Positions 41,401 through 53,411 of a stretch of 64,000 nucleotides of DNA are shown in pieces. This stretch comes from Amblyornis subalaris (lineage: Eukaryota; Chordata; Aves; Passeriformes; Ptilonorhynchidae). A model generated the notes under the pieces. That model ran no database searches. It was not told the DNA's origin and worked only from the letters and a program-made list of their open reading frames with translations. Positions within the stretch are counted from its first letter, which is position 1; each line of letters begins with the position of its first letter. A program made the position numbers and the translations under genes. The stretch spans positions 6,677,965-6,741,964 of the forward strand of contig JACAXG010000026.1 in assembly GCA_018881555.1 (NCBI GenBank), in the 5' to 3' direction.

Positions 41401-43656
41401 TGAGACGTTGACTATAATCACAGTGGTAACTCATCTGTACATGGCTGTCAATTTATTTGCTGACAAGTGAAGGTAAGAAATTGACAATCTAAATCATCAT
41501 GAGAAAAAAAAAATTCTAAATTTATTCATCCTTAAGTGGGGAAATAACTAGATTTTATACATCTGTGGTTTTTAATCAGATTATATAGACACCTTACTTC
41601 TCCCCTCTCCCCCACAATACCACAATCCTACACAAACCCAAACCAGCAGAAAAGATGAGATCACTCAAAATACGAAAAAGAAAGCCCTGAAGACACAAAA
41701 TGTACTAAGCTTACATGTCTAAGAATCTCAAAGATGCTAACTGATAGAAGCACAATTGCTTCTGAGAGCTAAAATATGCTCTTTGAATGCTCTTGTATCA
41801 AATTTCTTTGGTCCACACACATAAAAAACCCACCAATCCAAAACCAAACTAAACCGCAAGCCAAACCATGTAAGTTATACAGTGTTCCTGGATTCAATCC
41901 AGCTGGATGATTCTATGAACAATAACAAAGAGCATCAAATACTTTGAAAAATATGCGCCCATTCAGTAGTGTGTGTAGTATTACAACAGCCACAGAACAA
42001 ACCCAGTAAATTATGCAATCCAATACATTTAAATCTAGACCTGAAAGATTTATAATTCAAAAGATCAGTAATTTACAAAATACCATCTAAATAGAAATGC
42101 ACATATAAATATTTACATATACAGGTGCTTGTGCCACTCTAAATCTACACAGGCAGTGAAGAAACAGGAATAGCATTGAGAGTACACATTAAATACTTCA
42201 GTAAGTCCCAGCATGAATATTGAGTTATTCCCCTTGTATCAGCTCTGGAATCTGCTTTACTTTTAATATTCCTATGACACAGGAGAATGCTCTGTCATGG
42301 AAAGGTCAACAATGTAATTTTTTAAGTGGCATCTATTTGGGAGACAACAGAGTTGTAAAAGTCAAACAGAGTAAACAGACTGTGCCTTCCAAGTGCTGCT
42401 TGTTCTCCAAAGTGTGGGAGAGATCCAATGTAATTGATCTCACAGGAGCTGTAAGAGAAGACTTCTATACAGCATCCAGCATCCATTTTACAAGACAGCT
42501 AGAGCAGGCACAGCCCTTGAAAGCCTGTAGTCAAACAGCTTATTTAATTCAGCATCACNGTCACTCGGACATCAGAGCTGTGTTTCGTCACACTGTCTAT
42601 TATTTGTGACAAGCATAACAAGGGAATGGTTTCTTCCTGGTTTNTTCCTCCTCAAGTGCAGCTCTTTCATAGAAAAGAAATCAGAACTCTACATTACATG
42701 GCTTTTACCAGAAAATAGAGAGATTTATTGCGATAGCAGTTATAATAATTGTAATTTTATGAGAGTATACATGCTACAATAATCACATAGCAAATGAATG
42801 TGCAGCCTCCTAATAGATCCATTTGACAACACAGGGTTGAGTAAAAGTCTTCTGTGTACTGATTTGCCTTTTGAGGCAAGAAGAAGTGGCATATGTTTAC
42901 CTGGTTTTGTATTTCATCATATTTATCTCATGTGTTTCCTCACCTTCAAAGACAAATTTTGTTTTTTAATATAAGAATTAGAATTCCACCCACTCCATAN
43001 TTTGTAAGAAGTGAGATAAGGGCAATGGGAGGAATCATTGTTNATTAAGGAGTGGAAACCATTATCTTTCTGCTGTTATCATAACTCCTTTCCTGTGTGC
43101 CTTGTGATCAGTCTCATCACCTTCACAGCAAGCTTGGGAGTGATTTTTCCNTTTTGCCTTAGTTTTTAGTCACTAATTGTGTGATTAAATGCTTTATGTA
43201 TTTAAGTGATTCCTTGCCAATTCACCTTTGCCTGTCACTTTCCAATTTAAAGTCTGTCTTAACTGCTTCTCCAAGTTTTCTCTTAATTTCATATACTGAT
43301 GTTTCTTTGATCTCTTTTCAAGAAAAGCAGATTTTCCTTCATTCTCTGCTTTTTTTTTTCATAGCAAAAACAATTCTGAGAAGCCTATGGCATTGTTAGG
43401 CAATGGCTCAACTTATCTGCAAGAAGGATTAGGTCTTCAAATACACACTAGGTCGATGATAAAACCAATGTAGTTCCCGTACCTTATACAATTCTGAGTC
43501 TCCCAGGAGCAATATTTGTTCTTGTTCTTGCTAAGAATTGGAGAGCCATGAGAAGAAGAAAAGCATGTCAGTGGAAAGAACTTCTGACAATTATTTCTCT
43601 AGCAGTAGCCTTACCTTCTCAGGGCTCGGGGTTTGCTCAAAACCCTTTGAATGCAC
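35457..43656. other. AT-rich non-coding DNA, no gene or repeat recognised
   Basis: About 8 kb without a recognisable repeat. It contains a T14 run at 39756-39769 and a short CA run near 37544-37553. The longest frame, 129 codons at 42220-42609 on the plus strand, is the longest in the window outside recognisable repeats or LTR-like sequence. It has an ordinary amino-acid mix but no domain I know, no acceptor immediately upstream and one ambiguous codon. Confidence 0.55.
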
Positions 43657-44274
43657 TGGAGTGGGTTGACCCTGGCTGTGTGCAAGGCGCCCTATTCCTA
43701 GATCTCCTGCTCCAGGGAGATATATGTAATCTCCCTCTCCTCAGCAGGGCAGGGCCTGGGGAGAAAATAAATAGAAAAAAATCTCATGGGTCAAGATAAN
43801 GGCAGTTTAATAAAGAAACAGGAAAGATCATGTGTGCAGAAGCAAAGGAAAAAAAAAGATTTTACTCTCTACTTCCCATCAACAGCCAATGTCTGACACT
43901 TCCCAGGAAGCAGGGGTTCAGTGCATGCAGAGGCTGCTCCAGAAGACAAATGCCATAAAACCCGAGCNTCCCAACCTCTGCCTTAGCTTTTATTGCTGGG
44001 CAGATGCAGTATGGTATGGAATATCCCTTTGGTCAGCCTGGGTCAGCTGTCCTGGCTGTGTCCCCTCCCAGGCTCCCACCCAGCCCCAGCCTAATGTCCT
44101 TTNGGGGCTGGTGGAGGTTGGTTTGGCCAGCTGGCCTTGGTGCTGTTGGAGCACTGCCCAGCAGTACCAAAACACTGGTGGATTCTCAACACCTTTCTGG
44201 CTGCCAGTGCAAAGCCCAGCACTGTGAGGGCTGCCNTGGGAAAATTAACTNCGTCTCAGGCAGACCTTCATACA
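43657..44274 (-). mobile_element. Avian ERVL-like LTR, probably solo
   Basis: The left part carries 'tgggttgaccctggctgtg', 'tcctcagcagggcaggg', 'gagaaaataaatag' and 'catgggtcaagataa', a series I associate with a widespread bird ERVL-type LTR. The right part carries 'tatggaatatccctttggtc' followed by 'agctgtcctggctgtgtccc'. Termini fit the TG...CA rule (43657 TG; CA at 44273-44274). Minus orientation is assigned by memory of the family; a reverse-strand AATAAA lies at 43989-43994, but plus-strand AATAAA words also occur (43809-43814). I see no clear target-site duplication and no gag, pol or env sequence on either side, so it is non-coding. Boundaries are good to perhaps 20 bases. Confidence 0.7.
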
Positions 44275-47005
44275 GGTCTGGCTTTGTTTCCCACAGTACA
44301 AAGCGATGCCCAGAGTACAGCCNGAAGAGATTCTCTCATATAAACTCAAACTTTGCCTCTACCTTAGAGTATCTAGGGGAGATGATTTGCCTGCCATTGC
44401 TCCAAAGTCATTAAAATTCATTACTCCTCTCCATTAAATTAATGAAGATTTCTTTCCAAGTTCCTCAGGAGACAGTGCTATGCAAGAAATATTAATGTGA
44501 TCATGCTGCTTTGCTGAGGGTTTTTTTTTTTTCAGTTTTCCTTCTTGAAGGTGGTGTCCTGACTGCTGTGCTGAGTGAGGAGGAAATTGTGCAAAGTGAG
44601 AACCACAAGGAAGGAGGACATCATGCTCGGGGCTTGATGACTACTTTTACTGACAGAAACCAACAGGAGAAATNTAACATCTACTGTCACAGAGCTGTAG
44701 CAAACACCTTCCAATTAAAGGAATAGTCATACATTTCTATATTGGTAAAATAAAAAGAAATATTTGGAAAGGCAAAAAAAATGTCTGGAAAGGCAACATC
44801 TACGTGGCATTAGACCACAAATATTTCAGTTGCATCACATTTTGTTTTTAAATTTGTTTTTATCTCCACACTATCTAAAAATTAGGAAATGAGGAGAATT
44901 TAAACTAGTAAATAATTCTCTGATAGAGACACTAGTCAGAAGATACTACAGTCATTTTGCTGATGTCAGATCTGTGGTTGTATTGTTATCTATGAGTCAC
45001 TGGCAAGAGCTGAAAACAAGAATAAGTTTTTTCTTGGGTNTTGGTCAGTTTTATTGATGTGTTTGAAGTCGAAATACTATCTCACAGAGACCACAGAAAA
45101 TGGAACTCTTCAATATGCAATTTATTACAAAAGAATACTATTTACACAAGTATCCGCTGNGTAGTAGAAGAGTCATTATTATCCATGGTTACAACATTTA
45201 AAAATTTAAAAAATACTCATCTGTAAATTTGTATTGCCTCTGTGCTATTTAAGTAGATTCTTCTCCAATTAACATGAAGTCGCCTGTGACTGGGCACCTG
45301 TTGAGGTCCAGTCTTTTCAGTGCCTGAAACTTGAATTCTTTTTCTGGTGATTTTTCAAAAACCATTGATGCACTATGGTTTTAGAGTAATNGTAATGGAG
45401 TAATTGTGACACATTTTATGATAATGTCACAAAGGGATTTTTTTTGCACTAGTAAATGTCTCAAATGTCACTGAAACCACAGACATTCTCAAGTGTTGAA
45501 CATTTTGCTTTCAAGAATGATTTTCAAAACTATCCANTACTAATCATGTGTGTGCAAGGACTTTACGTGGCCTTGAGCAAATCATCATGCATTTTATTTT
45601 CATTTTTCCATTCTGTAAAGTGTCAAAAACTGTTAACTTTTCTTTCTATGATTTGAATCTGTTTTATAAGTAGAAAGAAGTTATAAACACCAAGTACATA
45701 ACTTTTTTTTTTTGTAGGTGCAATTTTCTTTTATTTCTTAAAAGAAAGAAGATACTAGAGAAGCAAACATAAGAAATTAATTTTTTGAATGTAGAACCCT
45801 TAACTTAATAAAACTCTGAACCACTCTCTTTTCCCCAGAGAAACAACAAGAAGAGAACTTATGCTCTTTAGTTTGTCATCATTGCTGAGAACAGATACTC
45901 GGCCGAGTTTGGTCAAAGCACGTGGGCAAAAAAAACTTTGCCTATGCCAGAGGAGAAGGGAATAGACTGACACAACTCCTACTGCATTCCCACACATCCT
46001 TCTGTTCCTGTTAAAAGGCAGCTGGAGTTTCTCCTCAGCATCTGCTTCCTCCCTGCACTGAAGGTCTTCTCTCTGTGCCCTACTCCTCTCCTTGCTGCTT
46101 GAGAAGCAGGACCTGGNCTGTTCCTCAGCATCCTTCTCTTTCCCACTGGCCAGAAATGAGGATAAAATAGGATTAATAAGTAATAAGTGATTAAGGGGAA
46201 TAGCAATGGCTATTTACTCCAGTATGAAGTAATTAGGACTGAACTGTGTCAGAAAAAGAGGCTGTTCAGCTTCTGGGCCTCTGGGCATNGAGAAGAAGAG
46301 AGAACAAGAAGCCGAACTTTCCTTCTACTCAGTTCTTTCAGAAGAATGCCTAAGAGAATCATATTTTCTCAGGTTCACTCACCCACGCCACATTTTCCCA
46401 AGCTTCCAGGACTTTTCTATGACTTCTAGAAGCCAGCAGGTAGTTTTTCCCAACCTCATGCAGAAAGGAGTTCTCCCCCTCCCAGCCTGGCCTTCTGGCC
46501 TTCAGAGATTTAATTCCTCTTACAATATAAAGCTGGCTATAGTACTACTCGGTTCAGAAAATAAATGGATTTATTATTTAAAAAAAAACAAACAAAACCA
46601 TCTGTACATAGTTATACCATTGCTTCTTGGAATAGTAGTTTTTTTAAGTAAAGTCCAAAAAGGTCAAAATTAAAGCTGTTAACTGCTTTTAACTTTGTTA
46701 TACATTGTGATATATATTATTTTACTATATCTTTATTCTATATGTGTTTGTAAAAGAGCTGTTGATAAGAAATTCTAACTCAACATATGGTGATTACTGC
46801 AATCTTTACCTTTTTAGAGGTGACAAGAGCTCTTGCCTCCAAAAAGGACCCCACTGCTGGAACTACCTAGAAAAAGAATTTCACCAATATGTACATTTGC
46901 ATCCCCTGTCACTTACTCTTGACCTGATTGTCCCTTTGAGGGTTATTCCTGTTCCTGAAATAGATATGTGCCCGTATCCATGGGTACTGCACTCACAATT
47001 CTGTT
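44275..47005. other. Non-coding DNA with a GC-richer block, no gene recognised
   Basis: From 45990 to 46560 the composition becomes GC-richer. On the minus strand it shows an AATAAA-like word near 46560 followed by a TATA-like 'tttatattg', so it could be an old LTR, but no family match can be given. A plus-strand frame at 44511-44726 follows a very strong T12-CAG acceptor-like site and is discussed under findings. Elsewhere the sequence is AT-rich and unremarkable. Confidence 0.45.
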
Positions 47006-47186
47006 ACAGAATCACAGAATCAATTAGGTTGGAAGAGACCTCTGAGATCATTGAGTCCAACCTTTAACCGATCTCCACCTTGTCAACCAGACCCTGGCAC
47101 CAAGTGCCACATCCACTCATTCCTTGAACACAAATTGACACCATCAGGGTTGTACCTATTGCCCTGGGCAGGCAGTTTGGCCCAAT
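47006..47186 (-). repeat. CR1 LINE 3' fragment, minus strand
   Basis: The block begins with the reverse-strand CR1 tail 'acagaatcacagaatcaat', followed by 'taggttggaagagacctctg' and 'atcattgagtccaacctt', the classic avian CR1 3' terminus. It fades after 'ctgggcaggcag' near 47180. It is about 180 bases long, strongly 5'-truncated and non-coding. A 107-codon frame overlaps its left part and is not a gene. Confidence 0.92.
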
Positions 47187-48677
47187 ATAAACACATACAG
47201 TGTTATTGCCATTAGTCATCAAATTTTGTGCACATATGTGTTTGTACCTCGTTAAAGCATTTTACATCCTTGAAAAGAGGCAACTGAATTTCTTCTTCGA
47301 AAGTAACAGAAACAGGACCGATGTTATTGATGATGTTACTAGAGCTGCTTAAGTATTTTTATTTTCTTTGAAATGGCGTATTTTTATAAAGGCGATTTTA
47401 TTTTCTTAGGGTACTGGGGCAAGATGTAAGGAGGTATTTAGCTTCTGTTTGTCTACCTTGTCACTGTAGTTTCATATTTATCTTTTTCTCTGATATTACT
47501 CATATGTGCTTGAACAAGGGGTTTACAATCTAATCTCAGAAAATAGGAACGAGTCCCTTCCAGTTTTATAACCACTTCTATTTCTGAACCATTTAATATT
47601 TTCTCTTAAAGGAAAAGGTATTAAAAACATCTAGACTGAACACCCAAAAGTGTAAGTTTATAAACTCTGAATATATTCTGCTATACTGTAAATCCATTGT
47701 TATTGATTTTTACATAGCTCAAATTTTGTCCTCCATAATCAACACAAACATGTTTTAATTGGATATACATTTTTATATATACTGAAACATATACACAGCT
47801 TAGCTAAAAGGTTGCTGCACTTAGATCAACATATTTAGCTTAAAAAACAGGTTGAGTTTTAGCTTTTAATAACCGAAACAGTACTTTTATAAATGCACAT
47901 AAAAATAACATTTAATCCCTTGCAATGGACCAAAAAATATTGGAAGGATCACTGTTCCTCTGTAAAATGAAAATCCAGAAGCTCTTCAGAACACTCAGAC
48001 TGTTAATTGTGTTAAAGTACATGCAGTAAATGGTTATGGTGTACTATTTNGTTTTTATTGAAGACTAAGAGGTGTATAAATTACCCCTTCAGACACATAG
48101 CTTTGTTATGTTTGATTATATTTTTATATAAATCTCAGTAATTCTGTTTCTAAGGTGAGGATAAAGAAGGTTTTATCTGTTTAGAATGGTACAAAGAAAC
48201 CAATTCCTGCATATACTTAGATGACAGTAAGTGAGGCATTGCAGAATCTCAGCAAAACACTCAAGTGCTTGGTGATTTTGAGTACGACTGAGCTGGAAAT
48301 GACATTCATGCCCTCTAGTTTTTGAAAGATGAGGATGTGTAAGAAAGATGGACACTTGCAAAGCGGTGGTTAAGGCAGACCCCTGAAAATCAAGAACACC
48401 TGTGTGAAAGCCCATTTCTCTTCCTGTTTCACCTCAGCACTTGATCCCTCACTAGTGATTGCCCAGCCCATGGTNCTTGTGAGACAAGTCTCTTCCAAAC
48501 TCTTGTCTTGGAGAGATTTGCCTGTATTTACTGATGTTGAAGAGTTGTACTCCAGTCTTGTGTTGCTCTGGTNAATCCCTGAAACACAGAGCTTGAGGGC
48601 CAAGAAACTGTCAATCTTTTTGTTCTTACCTAGCTGCNCAGAGGAGGACAGCTTTAAGGATGATATAGAAAGAAATG
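47187..48677. other. AT-rich non-coding DNA, no gene seen
   Basis: Low-GC sequence up to about 48180, then a rise in GC leading into the LTR-like block. There are overlapping frames of 80-130 codons near 48370-48800 on both strands, without splice context or a recognisable family. Confidence 0.5.
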
Positions 48678-50155
48678 TGTCTGTAGCCAAAGAGGCACCT
48701 GAAGGGGAGGGCTGGACTCAGACTCTTACAAGGTGCTGCTCTCCACCAGTCTGTGCTCATGAGGCTGTGCTCCAGGGCTGTGCCAAAAATAACTGATAAC
48801 TGAAAAATATCCATAATATGCTTCCAACTGGCTGGAGAGACATGGTTCAGGGACCTCCTCCTGCTACTGTCCCATAGTGACGTCCTCCAGCTGGGAGCAC
48901 AGTCCCAGGATGCCACCTTCTTATGATCCAGAGAGATGCCTCTGCCCGAATTTAGGTGCAAACAAGACCATACTCTGAAGTCAAAAGCATGCATTTTATT
49001 TAACAGTAATAAGGGTGTGAGGGAGAGAGAGACAGACAGAAAGAAATAGGAAAAGGAGAAGGGGAGCACGGAGAGAAAGAGAGTGACGAGAGACTCTCNG
49101 GATTCCAACAGCATCCTGTTGGTCCTCTTCTTCTGGTCTTCTTGGTGGTGGGGATCCTATGAAAAACAGAGTTCAATGGGTATTACATTCAGGTATCTGT
49201 GGGAATGCCCAAATACCTTCCGTGGGAGCAGGGCAAGTTTTACGCTGTCTTCTGCAACAGACTCTGGATGTGTTGCAACCCTTGTGGATCACATGCAGTC
49301 CTCTGGTGAAAGGCCTCAGGAATGAGCAGGGGCTGGTTATTTGGGAGCCTTTGATGGTTTATGACACCTTCTAAGACATGACATGAGTGTTCCGTGTGAA
49401 TGTGACCTTCTGCCAGGGCAGACAGTTTGTGTAAGGGAGGGCTCTCCGCAGGGTCTGCTTCTGTCTTTGGCTTGTAGNCTCTGGTGATGGGTGTTCACCC
49501 ACTCTGTACCAGAGCTTTTGCCATCACACCCTCAAAAACTCTCCTTCTCCCCGTTCAGCTGAGTGGAAGGGTCTGTGCAAATCTGGCCTCAGCAAATGAG
49601 TCTGGGGGCTGTGGCCTCCCCCTCAGTCCCAGCCAGAGCTGATTTTCAGCACAGCTGCTGGGATTGGCTTTCCTTGTGGACACATTATTCTCCCTCAGCC
49701 TTGTTTACTTCTCCCTGGACTTGAGATAATTGGACAATAGTGCCACCTTTATCTTATCTCCAGTTTCTGTCAGGTGCCTTAACTCAGTCTTAACACAGCC
49801 CCAAATTCCTCTCAGGAGGCATATTCAGGGGCCTGGGCTTCAGTGATCACAGCTTCTTCACACAGTTTGCCCCAAGTCCTTCATTGATTTTAACAATGTT
49901 TGAGGCAATTATGATTTTTAAGTCTCTTGCACATCTCAGCACCTGCATCACGCTGGTACAGCTGGACTCAGCTGGTACAGTGGCTTGTTGCTATCAAAAG
50001 GGAGAGGTCTCCNCTTTACCTCTCTCTGTGTTTTCTGGCACTTCTTTCCTGCTTACTCTTGCACTCAGATCAACAGATAACAAACTCCTTTCAATTACCA
50101 AATGGCAAGAATACTGAGTTGGGAAGGAAGGGGAAAAAAAAAAAAAAAAAAGGCA
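48678..50155 (-). mobile_element. LTR-like repeat block, boundaries uncertain
   Basis: A GC-richer island of about 1.4 kb with an LTR-like layout on the minus strand. A pyrimidine-rich tract (reverse of 49020-49090) is followed by 'gttaaataaaatgcatgc' (reverse of about 48988-49005), which holds an AATAAA signal, then a GC-rich stretch ending near 48790. The right part contains a purine stretch and an A17 run (50135-50151). No target-site duplication, primer-binding site or retroviral coding sequence was found. A 162-codon minus frame across 48626-49114 is rich in Ser, Leu and Phe from the pyrimidine tract and is not a convincing protein. The element type is inferred from structure only. Confidence 0.38.
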
Positions 50156-51339
50156 TTTGTCGCCATGTTTGCCATGTTAGTAAACTGAATTATATAAACA
50201 AATAGTCACCAACCATGGAACAGGGGAAGGGAAGGGATAGCATGGCTGGAGAAAAAGAGAAAGAGGAGAAAGGAAGTGAGCTTTTCCTCTTTTCCTCAGT
50301 AGGAGATCCCTAGCTTGTTTTAAGTTCTAGTTTGATTCAGCCATGATATGAAACAGCACAGTTGACTTTTTCCTTCTTCAACATCATTAGCCTGCTCTCC
50401 ACAAAGGAGGTTCAGAGAGGCCCAAGCTTCTGGTATTCTCCTACATTTCGGGCAGATGTTCCCCACAGAGACATAGATTTTGCAATATTACTAAAGAACT
50501 AAAATTCCAGACAAAGACTGCATCCTACAGTGAATTGCTTGCTATTTAAAGAGACTTTAAATAAATTTCTCACCAAATCAGTCTCATTTAGTCAATGGTG
50601 TCCAAAACCAGCTGTCTTGACACAAGCTAAACCATCAGTTTATTTCTGATAGTTTTATAGCTAAACACAAAATTAATTCAATTCTTTTTCCTTTACTTCT
50701 CTTTTCTTTTGTCTCTGAAACGTTCTAAGGTCTGCCTTGCTGTTATTTCAGGTAAGGTCAAAAAGAAGTGCATGGCTTCTTCAAAATCAGAGACTGCATT
50801 TGCTGTGCTAATCACAAGTGCAATCAAACACCATCACTTAAGTTCTGCAGGTACAGACTAGAGAATTCCCTCCTACTTTCCTTGAATAGTAGATTAAAAA
50901 CTGTTTTTTTTTTTCACTTATATGAGCCAGATAGGAGGTAAATCAGACATAGATGAAACAATAAGCAATGTTGATAGGTGAATTTTGAACATTGTGAATT
51001 TCTGGTTAATTTCTTCTCTTGTGTTTTATGAATTAAATTTATGGAAAAGGTAATTGATCTCAGAAGCATCTACACCATTTAGTTTAGGTTTTTTATCATA
51101 ACAATTTTTCAATTTTTATGGAGATGGAAGAAACTGTATTAGCTTGTGAACTTGTCTACCTCCTCAGTTTGTGCCAGAGATATAACCTAGGGAATAGATA
51201 CGAAGAAGATTAAACTTCTCAAACTATTTTTCACAAAGTGACATCACAAGAAACTTTTTTACTGCATAGACCTGAAAATATACAATCATGTATCTATAAA
51301 AGGATTTTTCTGAATTTTTTTGTATGGTTGGCTGGTTGG
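50156..51339. other. Non-coding DNA, no gene seen
   Basis: A purine-rich stretch near 50220-50290 ends in a 'cttttcctcttttcctcag' tract that resembles a splice acceptor, but no supported frame follows. It may still belong to the LTR-like block to the left. The rest is AT-rich and unremarkable. Confidence 0.45.
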
Positions 51340-51687
51340 GGTTCTCTATGGTCTGAGTTGGAAGAAATCCAAAATATTACCCAGTTTCAACTCCCTGCCA
51401 AGGGCAGCAACATCTTTCACTAGACCAGATCACCAAGAGCTTCATCCAACCTGGTCTTGAACATTTGCAGGGATGCCACAATTTCTCTGGACAACCTGTT
51501 TCAGTACCTCACCACCCTCACAGTAAAGAATGCTTTCCTAGTATCTAATCTAAACCTATTCTCTGTCAGACTGAAGCCATTCCCCCTTGTCNTGTCACTC
51601 CAGGCCCCTGTAAATAGTCTCTCTCCATCTTTCTTGCAGGCTCCCTTCAGGTATTGGAAGGCCACAATTAGGACACCGCAAAGCCTA
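51340..51687 (-). repeat. CR1 LINE, minus strand, degraded tail
   Basis: Reverse-strand CR1 body with 'ccaacctggtcttgaacat', 'tttcagtacctcaccaccct', 'cacagtaaagaatgctttcc' and 'gtcactccaggcccctgtaa', ending at 'ggccacaattaggacaccg'. The 3' tail on the left is degraded to 'ctctatggtctgagttgga'. It groups with the copies at 18.3, 26.4 and 35.0 kb. A 103-codon frame across it is repeat-derived. Confidence 0.92.
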
Positions 51688-52181
51688 TGGAAGTGTACAG
51701 TTCAAAATGAAAGGCTTTGGTTTCAAAATTTTTTCATTATCAGAAATACACAAACACTTCTTTATTAAAAACAAAACCAAAACCAACAAAACCAAAACAA
51801 GCCTAAAAGATGCCTGAAATNAATATGTTAAAAATATCATTTTTTCCAAAGACAGCTCACTATTATATTGAAAAATCATTCTTATATTACAACAAGATTT
51901 TCAGGGACTGAGAAAGCACCTGCTTGACTCTCCTCTGCAACCCTCGCTGTAGCCATAGCAAGAAGCATCATGAGAAAACTGAGCTCTTGTGTGTCTCCTG
52001 GGAAAAAGTGTGTGTGGAATAAGCATGGTTACCTTCTCTGAAACGTAAATTAAGGGTAGCAATCTGGAAAACACAACATGTGGCTGGATTGTGTAGACAG
52101 GCAGTGAACACTTTGCCACGGTTCTTCAGTGAGGGAAAGAATGGTGGGAGCAGGCAGGGTCCATCCTGGAAGACAGTGAGA
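51688..52181. other. Non-coding DNA, no gene seen
   Basis: AT-rich with an A/C-rich stretch at about 51760-51800 ('caaaaccaacaaaacc'). No exon or repeat family recognised. Confidence 0.5.
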
Positions 52182-52198
52182 GTGTGTGTGTGTGTGTG
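52182..52198. repeat. (GT)n microsatellite
   Basis: About eight GT units, possibly extended by the preceding 'gagagt'. Short, and likely polymorphic. Confidence 0.8.
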
Positions 52199-53411
52199 CA
52201 CATGTTTGTGGGATCTGGAGTGGTTAATTACACAGGGACACACTTTCCCTCTGTCTGATCATCAGTCTGAGAGCTTTGTTTGGAAAAGCAGACTGATCCT
52301 GAAATCATTTGTACTGGCCTACAAAAAACCCCACTTTACAAGCTTCTCCCACATGTATTTTAACAGCTGATCTCTCACAAACACTGGAGTGAAAGCTTAA
52401 TATTTTATATCACCTGGAAACTGAAATTCCAAGCTTACTTGTGGCAGTAAAATGAACTTTTCTAGCTCTAGCACTTTAGAAGAGAATGCATCTTCAGGCT
52501 GTGATGGTTTTCTAAGTATAGTTAGTTTCCACTGTTGGTTTTGAACCACCTTATTCCCAAATCATGTCAGAAAAAGAAGAGAAAGGGTAAGAAAACCAGA
52601 AAGCAATCATAATACAATTATCTTAAGGGCTGATCTCAAGTCTTTCTGACATAAAAAATAAATGTTTAAAGCTAAAAATGTCATCCTCACTGGGTAGGAA
52701 GAAAAAGATCCCATTTCTTGTAGTTTGCAGGATATTAGATCAGAACAAATAATAGCTTTGTGGTTTCTCAGTACTTTTTGTCATTATAAAAGCAGTAAAT
52801 ACAGCATGAACTGGTCTTTGAGACCCGTGTATTTTTCTCCATTCCCACGACAATGAAATAAAACAGAAATGAAAGCACTTTCTATTGAAAACAACCTCTG
52901 AGCTTCTGCCTGCTATGCTGTGGCTACTGCGTGCTGGCTGGCAGTGGCTGGGGCAGGCAGGGCTGCACCCCTCCGAGGGGGAACCAGGAGCCCCCCAACA
53001 TTCCTCTCTCCCAGGCAGCTGGGGACATGGGGGCAGGGTGGGCATGGTGCCTCGTCTGCTGGCAAGCAGTGAGAGCCCATCCCGGCTCAGCACGAGAGGC
53101 TAATAAGGTAATTTATAGCTTGTCATTTTTCATTGCTTTTAGTTGTATCTTCCAAAAATAAAGTGGCATTTCTTGTTTATCTCTGTATTAGGCAGGTAAA
53201 TGCAGCAATATTGCTTTCCTCTGGCACGGCGGGATGTGCTGCTTTGCAAACATTAATGGTATGACAGATGTCTCTAAACAAGAACTGAAAAATGTTATCT
53301 AGACATGGAATTCTTGTATTTTTTTCCCTCTCCATTAGGGTAACTTCAGAGTGGCCCAAGAAACTTCTAAATTTTTATCAAATTCATTGATTAATTTGCA
53401 TGAAACACAGG
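52199..53411. other. Non-coding DNA with a GC-rich patch, no gene recognised
   Basis: From about 52905 to 53100 the sequence is markedly GC-rich ('ggcagtggctggggcagg', 'ccctccgagggggaacc'), then drops sharply to AT-rich. Frames are open on both strands (117 minus, 72 and 76 plus), as expected from composition. It could be a small CpG-poor regulatory patch or a non-coding exon. Confidence 0.45.

Noticed and set aside
43657..44274. Full-length provirus around the LTR
   Set aside because: No second LTR in the expected orientation and distance, and no retroviral coding sequence on either side.
48626..49114. 162-codon minus-strand open frame
   Set aside because: Its Ser/Leu/Phe richness comes from the pyrimidine tract of an LTR-like block; no domain or start context.
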